Assembly (NCBI GenBank): GCA_017464225.1
Contig: JAFUDW010000107.1
Coordinates: 1-43,015, forward strand
Reading direction: 5' to 3'
Origin: Clostridia bacterium
GTDB taxonomy: Bacteria > Bacillota_A > Clostridia > Christensenellales > Aristaeellaceae
Length of the DNA: 43,015 nt
Shown here: positions 8,376 through 19,225 of the stretch, in pieces
How the letters are laid out: each line of letters begins with the position of its first letter
Numbering within the stretch: the first letter of the stretch is position 1
Notes under the pieces: generated by a model
Seen by the model: only the letters and a program-made list of their open reading frames with translations
Told to the model about the DNA's origin: nothing
Databases searched by the model: none
Made by a program: the position numbers and the translations under genes

Positions 8376-8483
8376 ATGGTGCGCCGTTCCTTATCAACCT
8401 TGATGAAAGACGTGCGGTTATCCGCGAATGCAGAAAGATCAATAGTCAAAAAATATGCCAGCCATAAGGAGCGTTCACTTTGA
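8376..8483 (+). CDS. Possible 35-residue basic small protein
   Basis: AGGGAGG (8364-8370) stands five bases before an ATG opening a 35-codon frame (MVRRSLSTLMKDVRL...), rich in Arg and Lys, which ends at TGA 8481-8483 inside the terminator stem. The good ribosome binding site and position behind the reductase gene argue for translation; the short length and lack of any recognised family argue against. It could equally be a chance frame in the 3' leader of the convergent pair. Confidence 0.3.
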   Translation: MVRRSLSTLMKDVRLSANAERSIVKKYASHKERSL

Positions 8484-8496
8484 CTGGCATTATTTT
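8450..8496. terminator. Bidirectional terminator-like inverted repeat
   Basis: ATGCCAG (8455-8461) pairs with CTGGCAT (8484-8490), flanked by A-rich sequence on the left and TATTTTT on the right, so it has a U-tract for transcripts from either side. It separates the reductase gene from the convergent redoxin gene. Confidence 0.6.
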
Positions 8497-8560
8497 TATA
8501 TTAATTTTATATTCTAATTAGTTTTTCGACATATCGTTTCATCCGGTCGTCTGACTTCGC

Positions 8561-10036
8561 TTACTCCGCGTAATGCCAGGATACGGCATCCGGAAAATCC
8601 ACGTCCACCAGCTGGGGCACCTGCTCCTGACAAAAGCTGTCGGCGCTTTCCTCGCTGTCAAAATAGATGTAGATCCGGGTATACAGGCCGTAGGCGTCGG
8701 TAATGGAAGGAATGATCATCAGCGTATTCCAGCCCAGCGTATCCTCGGGAGCCGGAATGTTGAAATAAAACCCGCTGCTATCGCATACGCAGTGGCTCAG
8801 CGTCCGCGCGTTGCCCCGCAGGTCGCGGATATAGGCGGCGTCCGGGTCGCATTCATCGCCCAGCTCCACGCGCGCCAGGGGCTGCGCTTCATTGAGGATA
8901 AAACAGTCGTCCAGGCGGAAAAAGCTGGAGATCAGGTTTTGGGGATCCTCAAACTCGATCCGGCGCGCGCTGCCTTCAGAAAACGTCAAACTGGTATCCA
9001 TGCCCATGAGCGTGAGCGGATAGACGGGATTGACATCCAGTGCCCGCGCCGCGTCGCTGCCGCTGAGCAGCGCCACGCTGTCCAGCCCCACGGTATCCTC
9101 GCCTCCTGCGTCGGTCTCGTTCTTGATGTACTCAAAGGCTACGCTGTGATAACCATCGGCGCTGATGGGCAGAGCATAGTCCGTCCAGTCGTTCTCACCG
9201 CTGAATACCTTGGCGATTTCGCCGTCCAGCAATATGGCAAACAGATCAAGGCCCTCCTCTGTGGAGGAGCGGAAACGGAAGGCGAGCGCGTCGCCCGCGC
9301 CGGCATAGAATGTCGTTTCCACCAACGCAACAGAGCTGTTGGAGCCGCTGTTGGCGGCTATAAGATAGCTGCCGTCCTCGCTGAGCGTCCAGGGCCAGGC
9401 GTTTTCATCGCAGGAGAAGGCAAGCGCGCCGCCCGGCACGTTCAGCGCCGCGTTCAGCGCCTCCCCGTCCGGCGTTTCGGGAAGCTCCAAGGTGGGGATG
9501 GTGCTCAGCAGCAGCGGCTCGGTATAATCCTCCAGCACATATAGCGTCATCAGCCGTACAAAGTCGTCCGAGCTGGTCTGCGCGCCGCACTCCAGATAGC
9601 ATACTACGCCGTTGCGGTCGATCAGCACGCTGGTGGGAAAGCCGTAATCCACAAATCGATCGGTGAGGCCGGCGCTGTCGTAAGCCATGGGAAAGGAGAT
9701 GTCCAGCGCGTCCCGGAACAGAAGGATGGTTTCTTCGTCGTCGTAGGGGGTGACGGCGATCACCTCCACGCTGCCATTGAGCAGCTCATAGGCCTTTTCC
9801 AGAAAGAGAAATTCATAGCGGCTGGGGCCGCAGTTGGAAAACCAGAAATTCAGCAGAATGGCGTCATGCTCCTGCAACAGCCCGCTCAGCGTGATCTCCT
9901 CGCCGTCCACTGTGGTCAGGCTGAAATCCTCCACCGTATCGCCCAGCCGGTAATAGACCGTACGATCCTGCGCCATGGCGGAGGAGAAGGGCCACAGCAG
10001 CAGAAGAATCATCCATACGCATAAAATGCGTTTCAT
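8561..10036 (-). CDS. Secreted thioredoxin-fold (AhpC/TlpA-like) protein with large C-terminal domain
   Basis: The 491-residue protein has a signal peptide (about 1-22) and a TlpA/redoxin domain at about 30-170: LGDTVEDFSL, then LLNFWFSNCGPS, and the cis-proline loop GFPTSVLIDRNG. The usual CxxC is CGPS (Cys69, Ser72), so the resolving cysteine is missing and disulfide reduction by the classic dithiol route is unlikely. About 300 further residues, possibly beta-rich, belong to no family I recognise; they may bind a ligand or protein. Start ATG has GGAGG upstream and its own promoter. It lies downstream of the MATE gene in the same direction with a 111-base gap. Confidence 0.75.
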   Translation of the reverse strand: MKRILCVWMILLLLWPFSSAMAQDRTVYYRLGDTVEDFSLTTVDGEEITLSGLLQEHDAILLNFWFSNCGPSRYEFLFLEKAYELLNGSVEVIAVTPYDDEETILLFRDALDISFPMAYDSAGLTDRFVDYGFPTSVLIDRNGVVCYLECGAQTSSDDFVRLMTLYVLEDYTEPLLLSTIPTLELPETPDGEALNAALNVPGGALAFSCDENAWPWTLSEDGSYLIAANSGSNSSVALVETTFYAGAGDALAFRFRSSTEEGLDLFAILLDGEIAKVFSGENDWTDYALPISADGYHSVAFEYIKNETDAGGEDTVGLDSVALLSGSDAARALDVNPVYPLTLMGMDTSLTFSEGSARRIEFEDPQNLISSFFRLDDCFILNEAQPLARVELGDECDPDAAYIRDLRGNARTLSHCVCDSSGFYFNIPAPEDTLGWNTLMIIPSITDAYGLYTRIYIYFDSEESADSFCQEQVPQLVDVDFPDAVSWHYAE

Positions 10037-10068
10037 GGTTGTAACCTCCGCAATTGGGAACTGGCACT

Positions 10069-10097
10069 ATGATATCATTCCGCGCTAAACCAGACAA
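10069..10097 (-). promoter_or_regulatory. Promoter of the redoxin-like gene
   Basis: On the minus strand TTGTCT (10097-10092) and TATCAT (10074-10069) are 17 bases apart, upstream of a GGAGG and the start at 10036. Confidence 0.6.
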
Positions 10098-10147
10098 TGC
10101 AAATCCCGGGAGATTCGGTAAACTTTTCATGAACGAACTGAAAAGAT

Positions 10148-11518
10148 TTATTGATCCAGTGGGTTCCACCGCCCGCGCCTGTAATGAATGGAGAGCAGCA
10201 GGAACAAAAGCAGATTATGGGCGATCATGCAGCCCCAGGCGGCCACCAGGCCCAGCTTGAGCAGGCGGGTGCAGAGGAAGGTGCCCAGGATGCGCACGCC
10301 CCACATGCCGATGATGTTGAAGATGAAGGGCGTGACCGTATCGCCGACGCCCTGCAGCATGCCCTCCAGGATGATGGCCACCCCGTAAAAGGGTTCGGAC
10401 ACCGCCACCATGCGCAGCACGATCGCGCCCAGAGCGATCACCGCCGCGTCCCGGGTAAACAGGCCCATCATGCCGGGAGCAAAGGCGAACAGCAGCGCGC
10501 CGGACAGCGTCATCATGGCCGTTTCCAGCAGCAGGAGCATGCGCGCAAGATCGCCCATGCGGCGCTTGTCCCTTGCGCCCAAAGCGTTCCCGGTCAGCGT
10601 GGCAGCGGCCGTCTGCATGCCGTAGCCGGGGATGTAGAATGCCGATTCCACCGTGTTGGCGATGCTGTGGGCGGCCAGGGGCACGGTGCCCAAAGCGTTG
10701 ATCATGGCGGCGAAGGCCACGTAGCCGAAGCTGGTGCCAAAGCGCTGCAGGGTGGAGGGCAGGGCCACGCGGAGACAGGGCCGCAGGATATCCCAATCGG
10801 GACGCAGCCTTTGGCCCTTGGGGCTGATCACAGGATGCCGCCACAGCGCCAGCGTGATGCCGATGCCGCCCACGGCGTAGGATACGGCGCTGGCAATGGC
10901 CGCGCCGGTGACGCCCAGGCCCGCCCCGGGCACGGTAAGGCCGCCCACCCGGTGGGTGGGGTAGATCAACAGATAGTTGAGCGCCACGTTGACCGCGTTC
11001 ATCAGGATCCCAACGCGCATGGGCGTGCGGGTATCGCCCGAGGCGCGCAGCGCCGTGCCGAAGATGATGCTGGCCGCTCGCAGCAGCATGGGCGTATACA
11101 GGATGAAAAAGTACAGTCCCGCCGTTTCCCGGATGCTCTCGTCGGCCTGCATCCATATGGGCACCTGCCGGTGCAGCGCCAGCGGAAGCACGGTAAACAG
11201 GATGCCGCTGGCCAGCACGGCCAGCACGGCCTGGCTGGAGGCGCGAGCCGCGCGCTGCCTGTCGCCCGCGCCGTAGGCCTGAGCGATAAAGGAAAGGAAG
11301 CCGATGCCCAGCGCCGATACCGTGCTGCCGATCATCCAGTTGATGGTGGTGGTGACGCCCACGGCCGCCGTGGCTTCGGCACCCAGGCGTCCCACCATGG
11401 CGGCGTCCACATACTGTACCGCCGTGCTCATGGCCTGCTCCAGCATGGTGGGCCAGGCCAGGGCGAAAATCACCGGCAGCATGGCCCATTTGCCGGCGGC
11501 GAATCGCTTTGTCCGCAT
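10148..11518 (-). CDS. MATE family multidrug/toxin efflux transporter
   Basis: The 456-residue membrane protein has the two-bundle, about twelve-helix pattern of MATE exporters, beginning LPVIFALAWPTMLEQ and VQYVDAAMVGRLGAEATAAVG, the typical first and second helices. These proteins use Na+ or H+ gradients to export cationic drugs or metabolites. The ATG at 11518 follows GGAGAGAGGA; a TTG at 11533 would overlap that site and is rejected. The next gene downstream has its own promoter. The substrate cannot be inferred. Confidence 0.93.
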   Translation of the reverse strand: MRTKRFAAGKWAMLPVIFALAWPTMLEQAMSTAVQYVDAAMVGRLGAEATAAVGVTTTINWMIGSTVSALGIGFLSFIAQAYGAGDRQRAARASSQAVLAVLASGILFTVLPLALHRQVPIWMQADESIRETAGLYFFILYTPMLLRAASIIFGTALRASGDTRTPMRVGILMNAVNVALNYLLIYPTHRVGGLTVPGAGLGVTGAAIASAVSYAVGGIGITLALWRHPVISPKGQRLRPDWDILRPCLRVALPSTLQRFGTSFGYVAFAAMINALGTVPLAAHSIANTVESAFYIPGYGMQTAAATLTGNALGARDKRRMGDLARMLLLLETAMMTLSGALLFAFAPGMMGLFTRDAAVIALGAIVLRMVAVSEPFYGVAIILEGMLQGVGDTVTPFIFNIIGMWGVRILGTFLCTRLLKLGLVAAWGCMIAHNLLLFLLLSIHYRRGRWNPLDQ

Positions 11519-11562
11519 AGTTCCTCTCTCCAACAGTTTTCCTCCTATTTTCGCATATTCGC

Positions 11563-11591
11563 TGGAAATAAGTCAAGGCCTGTGCTATACT
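11563..11591 (+). promoter_or_regulatory. Promoter of the zinc-ribbon/TauE/miaA/lacZ group
   Basis: TGGAAA (11563-11568) and TATACT (11586-11591) have a 17-base spacer. The predicted start near 11598 lies too close to an ATG at 11604 and favours translation from the TTG at 11625. Confidence 0.55.
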
Positions 11592-11624
11592 ATCGGCGAT
11601 GAGATGAGAAAGAGGGGATCTGCT

Positions 11625-11852
11625 TTGCGCTGCGGTTGCATAGCGTGCGGTGCGTTTATGATTCACGCGGAGGGCCGCGAGGTCTGCGTATGCCCGGAGT
11701 GCGGGCATCGGTGCAGCGCCTGCCTTGGCACCAATACGGTGGTGAGCCGGGACAAGCTGAAGGATCTGAGCTTTGTGCCCTGGATCAGCCAGGATATTGC
11801 CGATGCCGGGGATTCGCTGACGGGTGAAGCGGAGGATGACGCATGGCGGTAA
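11625..11852 (+). CDS. Mini zinc-ribbon protein, TauE/SafE partner
   Basis: The 75-residue cysteine-rich protein has CGCIACG at its N-terminus and CVCPECGHRCSAC at about residues 21-33, enough for one or two zinc-ribbon sites; the tail is acidic. I prefer the TTG start at 11625, preceded by GAGGGG at proper distance, because the in-frame ATG at 11604 is only a few bases from the predicted transcription start and has no ribosome binding site. Its 3' end overlaps the permease gene by 10 bases, so the two are coupled. No family is recognised; it may be a metal-binding or nucleic-acid-binding accessory factor. Confidence 0.6.
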   Translation: MRCGCIACGAFMIHAEGREVCVCPECGHRCSACLGTNTVVSRDKLKDLSFVPWISQDIADAGDSLTGEAEDDAWR

Positions 11853-12598
11853 ACCTCCATATGCTGCTGGTGGTACTTCCGCTGGTGTTTGCCGCCTCCA
11901 TGGTGGACGCCATCGGCGGGGGCGGCGGGCTGATTTCGCTTCCCGCCTATCTGGTGGCCGGTCTGCCCAGCGATCTGGCTTCGGGCAGCAACAAGCTTTC
12001 GGCCAGCTTTGGCACGCTGGTGGCCACGTTCCGGTTTTTCCGCAGCGGCAAGATCATGATGAAGCCCGCCCTGACCGCCGCGGCCATGGCGGTGATCGGC
12101 GCGTTCTTTGGCGCTCAGATCAACGAGCGATTGTCGGACGCCGCGTTCCGTGTGGTGCTGCTGGTGCTCATCCCGCTGATCGCCGTGCTCATGGCCCTGC
12201 GGCATACCGCGCCTGACCGCGCCCTGCCCATGACAAAAAAGCGGCTGGCGCTCTGCGGGCTGATCGGCCTGGCGGTAGGCGCGTATGACGGCTTTTTTGG
12301 CCCCGGCACCGGCGTGTTATTGATCCTGGGCTTTACCTGGGCTGCGGGCATGGATACCGTTACGGCCTCGGGCAGCAGTAAAGTGGTCAACCTGGCTTCC
12401 AATATCAGCGCGCTGGCGGCGCATTTCATGAACGGCAACATCCTGTTTGCCCTGGCCGTGCCCGCCATGGCCTGTTCGGCCCTGGGCGGCTGGCTGGGCA
12501 GCTGGCTGGCCATCCGCAGGGGCGCAAAATTCATCCGCGCGGTGATGATGGGCGTGATGGCGCTGCTGCTTGTGCGGCTGGCGGTGGATTATCTGTAA
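11843..12598 (+). CDS. TauE/SafE (TSUP) family permease
   Basis: The 251-residue protein is hydrophobic throughout, with about eight helices and the duplicated TSUP motifs: DAIGGGGGLISLPAYL near residues 22-37 and GFFGPGTGVLLILGF in the second half. The family exports sulfite, sulfoacetate or related anions, though many members are uncharacterised. GGAGG lies inside the end of the upstream zinc-ribbon frame, nine bases before this ATG. It is followed after 10 bases by miaA. A sulfur-anion role would fit the sulfatase at 35044, but the two loci are 23 kb apart and no direct link is visible. Confidence 0.9.
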   Translation: MAVNLHMLLVVLPLVFAASMVDAIGGGGGLISLPAYLVAGLPSDLASGSNKLSASFGTLVATFRFFRSGKIMMKPALTAAAMAVIGAFFGAQINERLSDAAFRVVLLVLIPLIAVLMALRHTAPDRALPMTKKRLALCGLIGLAVGAYDGFFGPGTGVLLILGFTWAAGMDTVTASGSSKVVNLASNISALAAHFMNGNILFALAVPAMACSALGGWLGSWLAIRRGAKFIRAVMMGVMALLLVRLAVDYL

Positions 12599-12608
12599 GG
12601 AGGGGGAC

Positions 12609-13520
12609 ATGCGGAAGCTGATCGCCGTGGTGGGCACCAACGCTTCGGGCAAAAGCGGGCTTGGCATCGCCCTGGCCCGGAAATACGGGGGCGAAGTGAT
12701 CTCCGCCGATTCCCGGCAGGTCTACCGGGGGCTGGATCTTGGCAGCGGCAAGGTGACGGCGGAGGAAACGCAGGGCGTGCCCCATCATCTGCTGGACGTG
12801 TGCAAGCCCGGCAGCTTTTTTACCATGGCTGATTTTCAACGCATGGCCTATGCGGCCATCGACGATATCCACGCCCGGGGCAGGCTGCCCTTTCTGGTGG
12901 GCGGCACCGGGCTGTATATCGACGCGGTATGCGACGGCTATGTGCTCAGCAATATCGAGCCCGATCTGAGCTACCGCCGGCAGCTGGAGGGGCTCAGCAC
13001 CCGTCGGCTGGCCGAAATGCTGGAGGAAGCCCTGCCCGGGAACGGCGTTGATCCCCGGAACCGAAACCGGGTGATGCGCCAGCTGGAAAAGCTGCACGAC
13101 GGGGATACTCAGGGCGCAGCCAGACAGCCGCGCTACGAGGTGCTCAAGCTTGGCGTCACCTGGGACCGGAAGACGCTTTGCGACCGCATTGACGAGCGTT
13201 TGGAGCGCCGCATGGCGGCGGGCATGCTGGACGAGGTACAGCGGCTGTTGGACGCGGGCGTCAGCGAGGATTTCCTCTATCGCCTGGGCCTGGAATACCG
13301 CTATATCAGCCAGTATCTGCTGGGCAAGAGCGGAAGCGAAGAATATATGCTAGAGGAGCTTTCAAAGGCTATCAAGCGCTTCGCCAAGCGGCAGATGACG
13401 TGGTTCCGCCGGGATAAGGATATCCGTTGGCTGGACATGACGGGCGACGCCATGGCCGAGGCCGGGGCGCTGATCGACGAATTTATAAGCGAATCAATGG
13501 ATTCACGCAGAAAGGAATAG
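12609..13520 (+). CDS. miaA: tRNA dimethylallyltransferase
   Basis: The 303-residue protein begins with the P-loop GTNASGKS, followed by ISADSRQVYRGLDLGSGKVT, PHHLLDV and GGTGLYIDAV, the diagnostic MiaA sequence blocks. MiaA transfers a dimethylallyl group to A37 of tRNAs that read UNN codons. The C-terminal RFAKRQMTWFR matches the conserved tRNA-binding end. The ATG at 12609 is preceded by AGGAGGGGG. It sits between the TauE-like gene (10-base gap) and lacZ (3-base gap), so a housekeeping tRNA-modification gene shares a transcript with a sugar hydrolase. Full length, nothing missing. Confidence 0.97.
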   Translation: MRKLIAVVGTNASGKSGLGIALARKYGGEVISADSRQVYRGLDLGSGKVTAEETQGVPHHLLDVCKPGSFFTMADFQRMAYAAIDDIHARGRLPFLVGGTGLYIDAVCDGYVLSNIEPDLSYRRQLEGLSTRRLAEMLEEALPGNGVDPRNRNRVMRQLEKLHDGDTQGAARQPRYEVLKLGVTWDRKTLCDRIDERLERRMAAGMLDEVQRLLDAGVSEDFLYRLGLEYRYISQYLLGKSGSEEYMLEELSKAIKRFAKRQMTWFRRDKDIRWLDMTGDAMAEAGALIDEFISESMDSRRKE

Positions 13521-16520
<3,000 letters not shown>

Positions 16521-16559
16521 CGCGCCGATCAATCGCGGAAGAAACCTTGGCGCCAGCCG

Positions 16560-16886
16560 TCAGAAGATGAACTGCACCAGCAGCATATAGCATGCCGTAC
16601 CGCCCGCGATGGAAAGCAAAATCTGCTTTTTCCACAGATGTAGGCCCACGGTCACGGCGATGGCGATCAGCTCGGGCAGTCCGTGGCTGCCCGAGAGAAG
16701 GGTCACGTTTTTCAGACAGTACACCACCAGCATGGCGAAGATCGCGCCGGGCAAAGCGCGCCCAAGGTAGCGGATATAGCCCGGCGTGGGCTTTTTGGAG
16801 GAGAATACCAGGAAGGGCAAAAAACGCGTCAGCATGGTGGCTGCGGCGCATAATGCGATGGTGATCAGCCGCTGAGCAAGCGTCAT
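16560..16886 (-). CDS. azlD: AzlD family branched-chain amino acid exporter small subunit
   Basis: The 108-residue protein has about four membrane helices and the AzlD pattern [23 protein letters not shown] near its N-terminus, with a short loop [10 protein letters not shown]. AzlD works with AzlC to export branched-chain amino acids or analogues. The start overlaps the azlC stop by 4 bases. Its end faces the lacZ end, 40 bases apart, without a strong terminator. Confidence 0.93.
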   Translation of the reverse strand: MTLAQRLITIALCAAATMLTRFLPFLVFSSKKPTPGYIRYLGRALPGAIFAMLVVYCLKNVTLLSGSHGLPELIAIAVTVGLHLWKKQILLSIAGGTACYMLLVQFIF

Positions 16887-17578
16887 GCGTTCTCACCTGC
16901 CTTTTCAATGGGTTTGCGGAGCAGGGAGAGCAGCAGCAGGATCGCGCCCATGGCGGGCAGCAGAAAGCTGTCCGGCCCCAGCAGCGCCAGGCAGGCGACG
17001 GAGCATCCCAGGCCGATGAGCTCGGTATAGGGCCGCTTCTCCTTTTTCAGCTGATCCACCAGGATCACCGTGAACATGGCGGTCATCACAAAATCCAGTC
17101 CCTGGGTGTTGAAGGTGAGCAGACTGCCCAGCATGCCGCCCAGGGTAGCGCCTGTGATCCAGTAGCACTGATCCAGCAGCGTGATGAAAAACAGGAACCA
17201 TCCGCGGTCTATGCCCTGGGGCACCGGGGCGGTATAGGCCAATGAAAAGGTTTCGTCGCTCATGCCGAAGATCAGATAAAGCCGCTTGATCCCCAGCCCC
17301 TTGTAGCGATCCAGCATGGCGATCCCGTAAAACAGATGCCGCGCCTGGATCAGCAGCGCCATTAGAAAGGTTTGCAGCGGCGCGAAGGGGGTCAGCAGCA
17401 TGGAAGCCACCAGAAATTCCAGCGAGCCGCCGTAAATCGCCATGGCGGTCAGCAGGGGGTACCAGAAGGGAAAGCCCGAAACGTTCATGTAAATGCCATA
17501 GGCCAGGCCCAGAAACAAATACCCAGTCATGACCGGGATCGTCTGCGGGAAGGCGGCCTTTAACGCTTTTCGCTTCAT
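16883..17578 (-). CDS. azlC: AzlC family branched-chain amino acid export permease
   Basis: The 231-residue membrane protein matches Azl[31 protein letters not shown] and a helix pair with [12 protein letters not shown] at about residues 105-116, a family hallmark. It forms the large subunit of the AzlCD exporter. TAAGGA precedes the ATG. It lies downstream of the nucleosidase gene beyond a hairpin at 17626-17654, and no strong promoter of its own was found, so partial read-through is possible. Confidence 0.93.
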   Translation of the reverse strand: MKRKALKAAFPQTIPVMTGYLFLGLAYGIYMNVSGFPFWYPLLTAMAIYGGSLEFLVASMLLTPFAPLQTFLMALLIQARHLFYGIAMLDRYKGLGIKRLYLIFGMSDETFSLAYTAPVPQGIDRGWFLFFITLLDQCYWITGATLGGMLGSLLTFNTQGLDFVMTAMFTVILVDQLKKEKRPYTELIGLGCSVACLALLGPDSFLLPAMGAILLLLSLLRKPIEKAGENA

Positions 17579-17625
17579 ATATCTGCATCCTTACGTATAA
17601 AAATAAACCAAATTGCGCAAATACA

Positions 17626-17654
17626 CAGGCAGCGCGCTTTGACGCGGCTGCCTG
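17626..17654. terminator. Hairpin between mtnN and azlC
   Basis: CAGGCAGC (17626-17633) pairs with GCTGCCTG (17647-17654), with GCG/CGC able to extend inside. The U-tract is better for plus-strand transcripts (CGTTTTAT) than for the minus-strand operon, so it may only partly terminate mtnN transcripts. Confidence 0.5.
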
Positions 17655-17673
17655 CGTTTTATTATGCGCCGGA

Positions 17674-18369
17674 TCAGTCCCTGTTTTCGGCAGCCAGGGC
17701 CCGGAGCACGGCATTAGCGGCTGAGGCGGCTGCGTCCGCCGCGCTGACCTCATTCTCCTCAAAGCCCGCAGCGCCGGTTTCTGCGGTATCGCTGATGGCG
17801 CGGATGGCCAGGAAGGGGATATCGTTGGCCAGACAGGCATGGGCGGCGGCGGCGCTTTCCATATCCACGCACAGCGGATGCCAGGCGTCGATGATCTGCT
17901 GCCGTCCCTCTTCGGCGATGAACTGCTCGCCCGATACCATGGTGCCAAAGAAGGCGGGGTACAGGAATTTACCCTGATCGTTCAGCCGCCTGCATACCTG
18001 CAGCAGGTAGGGATCGCCGGGGAAATAGCCGTTCTCCGGCATGGGCCGATGGCGAAGCCACTGCCAGTTCAGATCGTGCTGGGCCAGCCGTTCGGAAAAG
18101 GCCAGGGCGTGCACGCCCAGCCGCGGATCCATGCCGCCGGCCACGCCCACCATGATGATGTGGGTCACGTCAAATTTATCGATGAGCATCTGGGCCGTGA
18201 TGCCGGCGTTCACCTTGCAGATGCCGGTGGCGGCCAGCGCCACGGGCAGGCCGTCGATATCGCCCTCGCGCACGGTGGTGCGGGCGATGTCGGTCTCCCG
18301 GGTGATGTTGAGGTAGGGGGTCAGCTGATCCAGCTCGGATTTCATGGCGCAGAGCAGGCCGATCTTCAT
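17674..18369 (-). CDS. mtnN: 5'-methylthioadenosine/S-adenosylhomocysteine nucleosidase
   Basis: The 231-residue protein starts MKIGLLCAMKSEL (the Glu of the family's AM-x-E motif), has ATGICKVNAG and GVAGGMDP, and the C-terminal VDMESAAAAHACL and AIRAISDTA, the latter with the catalytic Asp. It cleaves adenine from MTA and SAH in methionine salvage and in the path to autoinducer-2. GGAGG lies about nine bases before the ATG. It is the last gene of a minus-strand run with the GNAT, GuaA-like and CHAP genes. Confidence 0.95.
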   Translation of the reverse strand: MKIGLLCAMKSELDQLTPYLNITRETDIARTTVREGDIDGLPVALAATGICKVNAGITAQMLIDKFDVTHIIMVGVAGGMDPRLGVHALAFSERLAQHDLNWQWLRHRPMPENGYFPGDPYLLQVCRRLNDQGKFLYPAFFGTMVSGEQFIAEEGRQQIIDAWHPLCVDMESAAAAHACLANDIPFLAIRAISDTAETGAAGFEENEVSAADAAASAANAVLRALAAENRD

Positions 18370-18388
18370 GAAAAAATCCTCCGTATCG

Positions 18389-19192
18389 TCAAATGTATAA
18401 GCCCGGCAGCAGCGAAAGCGTGCGAACGCGGGTGGCGCCCGCGGCGCGCATCAGCCCCACCTGGGGAGCGCAGCGGCTGAAAACGCGGGCGGAAACCTGG
18501 GTCACGCCCCGGGGACGCAGAATGTCCGCGGCGGCGCCCAGGATGGATTTGGCAAAACCTTGACGGCGGTAATCGCCGCGCACGTACAGGGCCACCAGCG
18601 TGACGGCGGCTCCCTGGCCGGTGAGCAGCGCTTCGGCCACGGGATTGGCTCCCCGGTAATAACCAATGGCGGTAAAATGCTCCATCTGCATGCACTGGCC
18701 CAGAAAATCAGCGTCAAGGGGCGCGATGCGATAGGCGTTCATGCGGTTCAGAAAGCCTTGCACCTCCTCGGGCGTGCGCAGAGCCGCCGAGGCAAAATTG
18801 CAGGTGACCGGGGGATGGGCGGGCCATGCGGGCAGCGGAAAATGATACAGATCCTCGCTGTCGTCGGCTTTAAAGCCCGCCTTGGTGAAAAAATTGGCCA
18901 TCTCCCAATTTTCGGGCGCGATCTGGGTATACAGCCGCGCTTTTGCCTGGCCGGGCTGCATGGCTTTGAGCTGTTCGGCCCTGGCCAGCAGCGCGCCCAG
19001 CAGCAGGTTCCGTCCCGCGGGCTGGGATTCCAGCTGCATATAGATGTGCATGGGCGCTTCCGGATACATTTCAGGCTGCCAGAATTGGGTCAGCGCCCCC
19101 ATGCCGATCTCGATCATCTGATCGTTGGTAACAAAAATGCAGTCCTCCGGCGCGATGCCCTGGTAAGGCGCGATGGGGTGAGTCAGATGCAT
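18389..19192 (-). CDS. GNAT family N-acetyltransferase, probably tandem
   Basis: The 267-residue protein ends with a clear GNAT domain: VTLVALYVRGDYRRQGFAKSIL at about 193-214 contains the acetyl-CoA pyrophosphate-binding RxxGxA-type loop, followed by VSARVFSRCAPQVGLMRAAGA. The first half (residues 1-130, with LLLGALLARAEQL and ANFFTKAGFKADDS) looks like a second, degenerate GNAT fold without a clear CoA loop. The acceptor substrate is unknown. GAGGG precedes the start. Gaps to the neighbours are 33 bases upstream and 19 downstream, so it belongs to the operon. Confidence 0.8.
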   Translation of the reverse strand: MHLTHPIAPYQGIAPEDCIFVTNDQMIEIGMGALTQFWQPEMYPEAPMHIYMQLESQPAGRNLLLGALLARAEQLKAMQPGQAKARLYTQIAPENWEMANFFTKAGFKADDSEDLYHFPLPAWPAHPPVTCNFASAALRTPEEVQGFLNRMNAYRIAPLDADFLGQCMQMEHFTAIGYYRGANPVAEALLTGQGAAVTLVALYVRGDYRRQGFAKSILGAAADILRPRGVTQVSARVFSRCAPQVGLMRAAGATRVRTLSLLPGLYI

Positions 19193-19225
19193 GCGTATCC
19201 CTCTTATTCGATGTATTCCGGGGCG

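Noticed and set aside
10151..11708. Long frames on both alternative readings of the MATE gene
   Set aside because: They have low-complexity composition and no motif, and they overlap a clear MATE protein completely.
17579..17673. SAM-related riboswitch near mtnN
   Set aside because: The segment holds only a single simple hairpin downstream of mtnN and no aptamer blocks.
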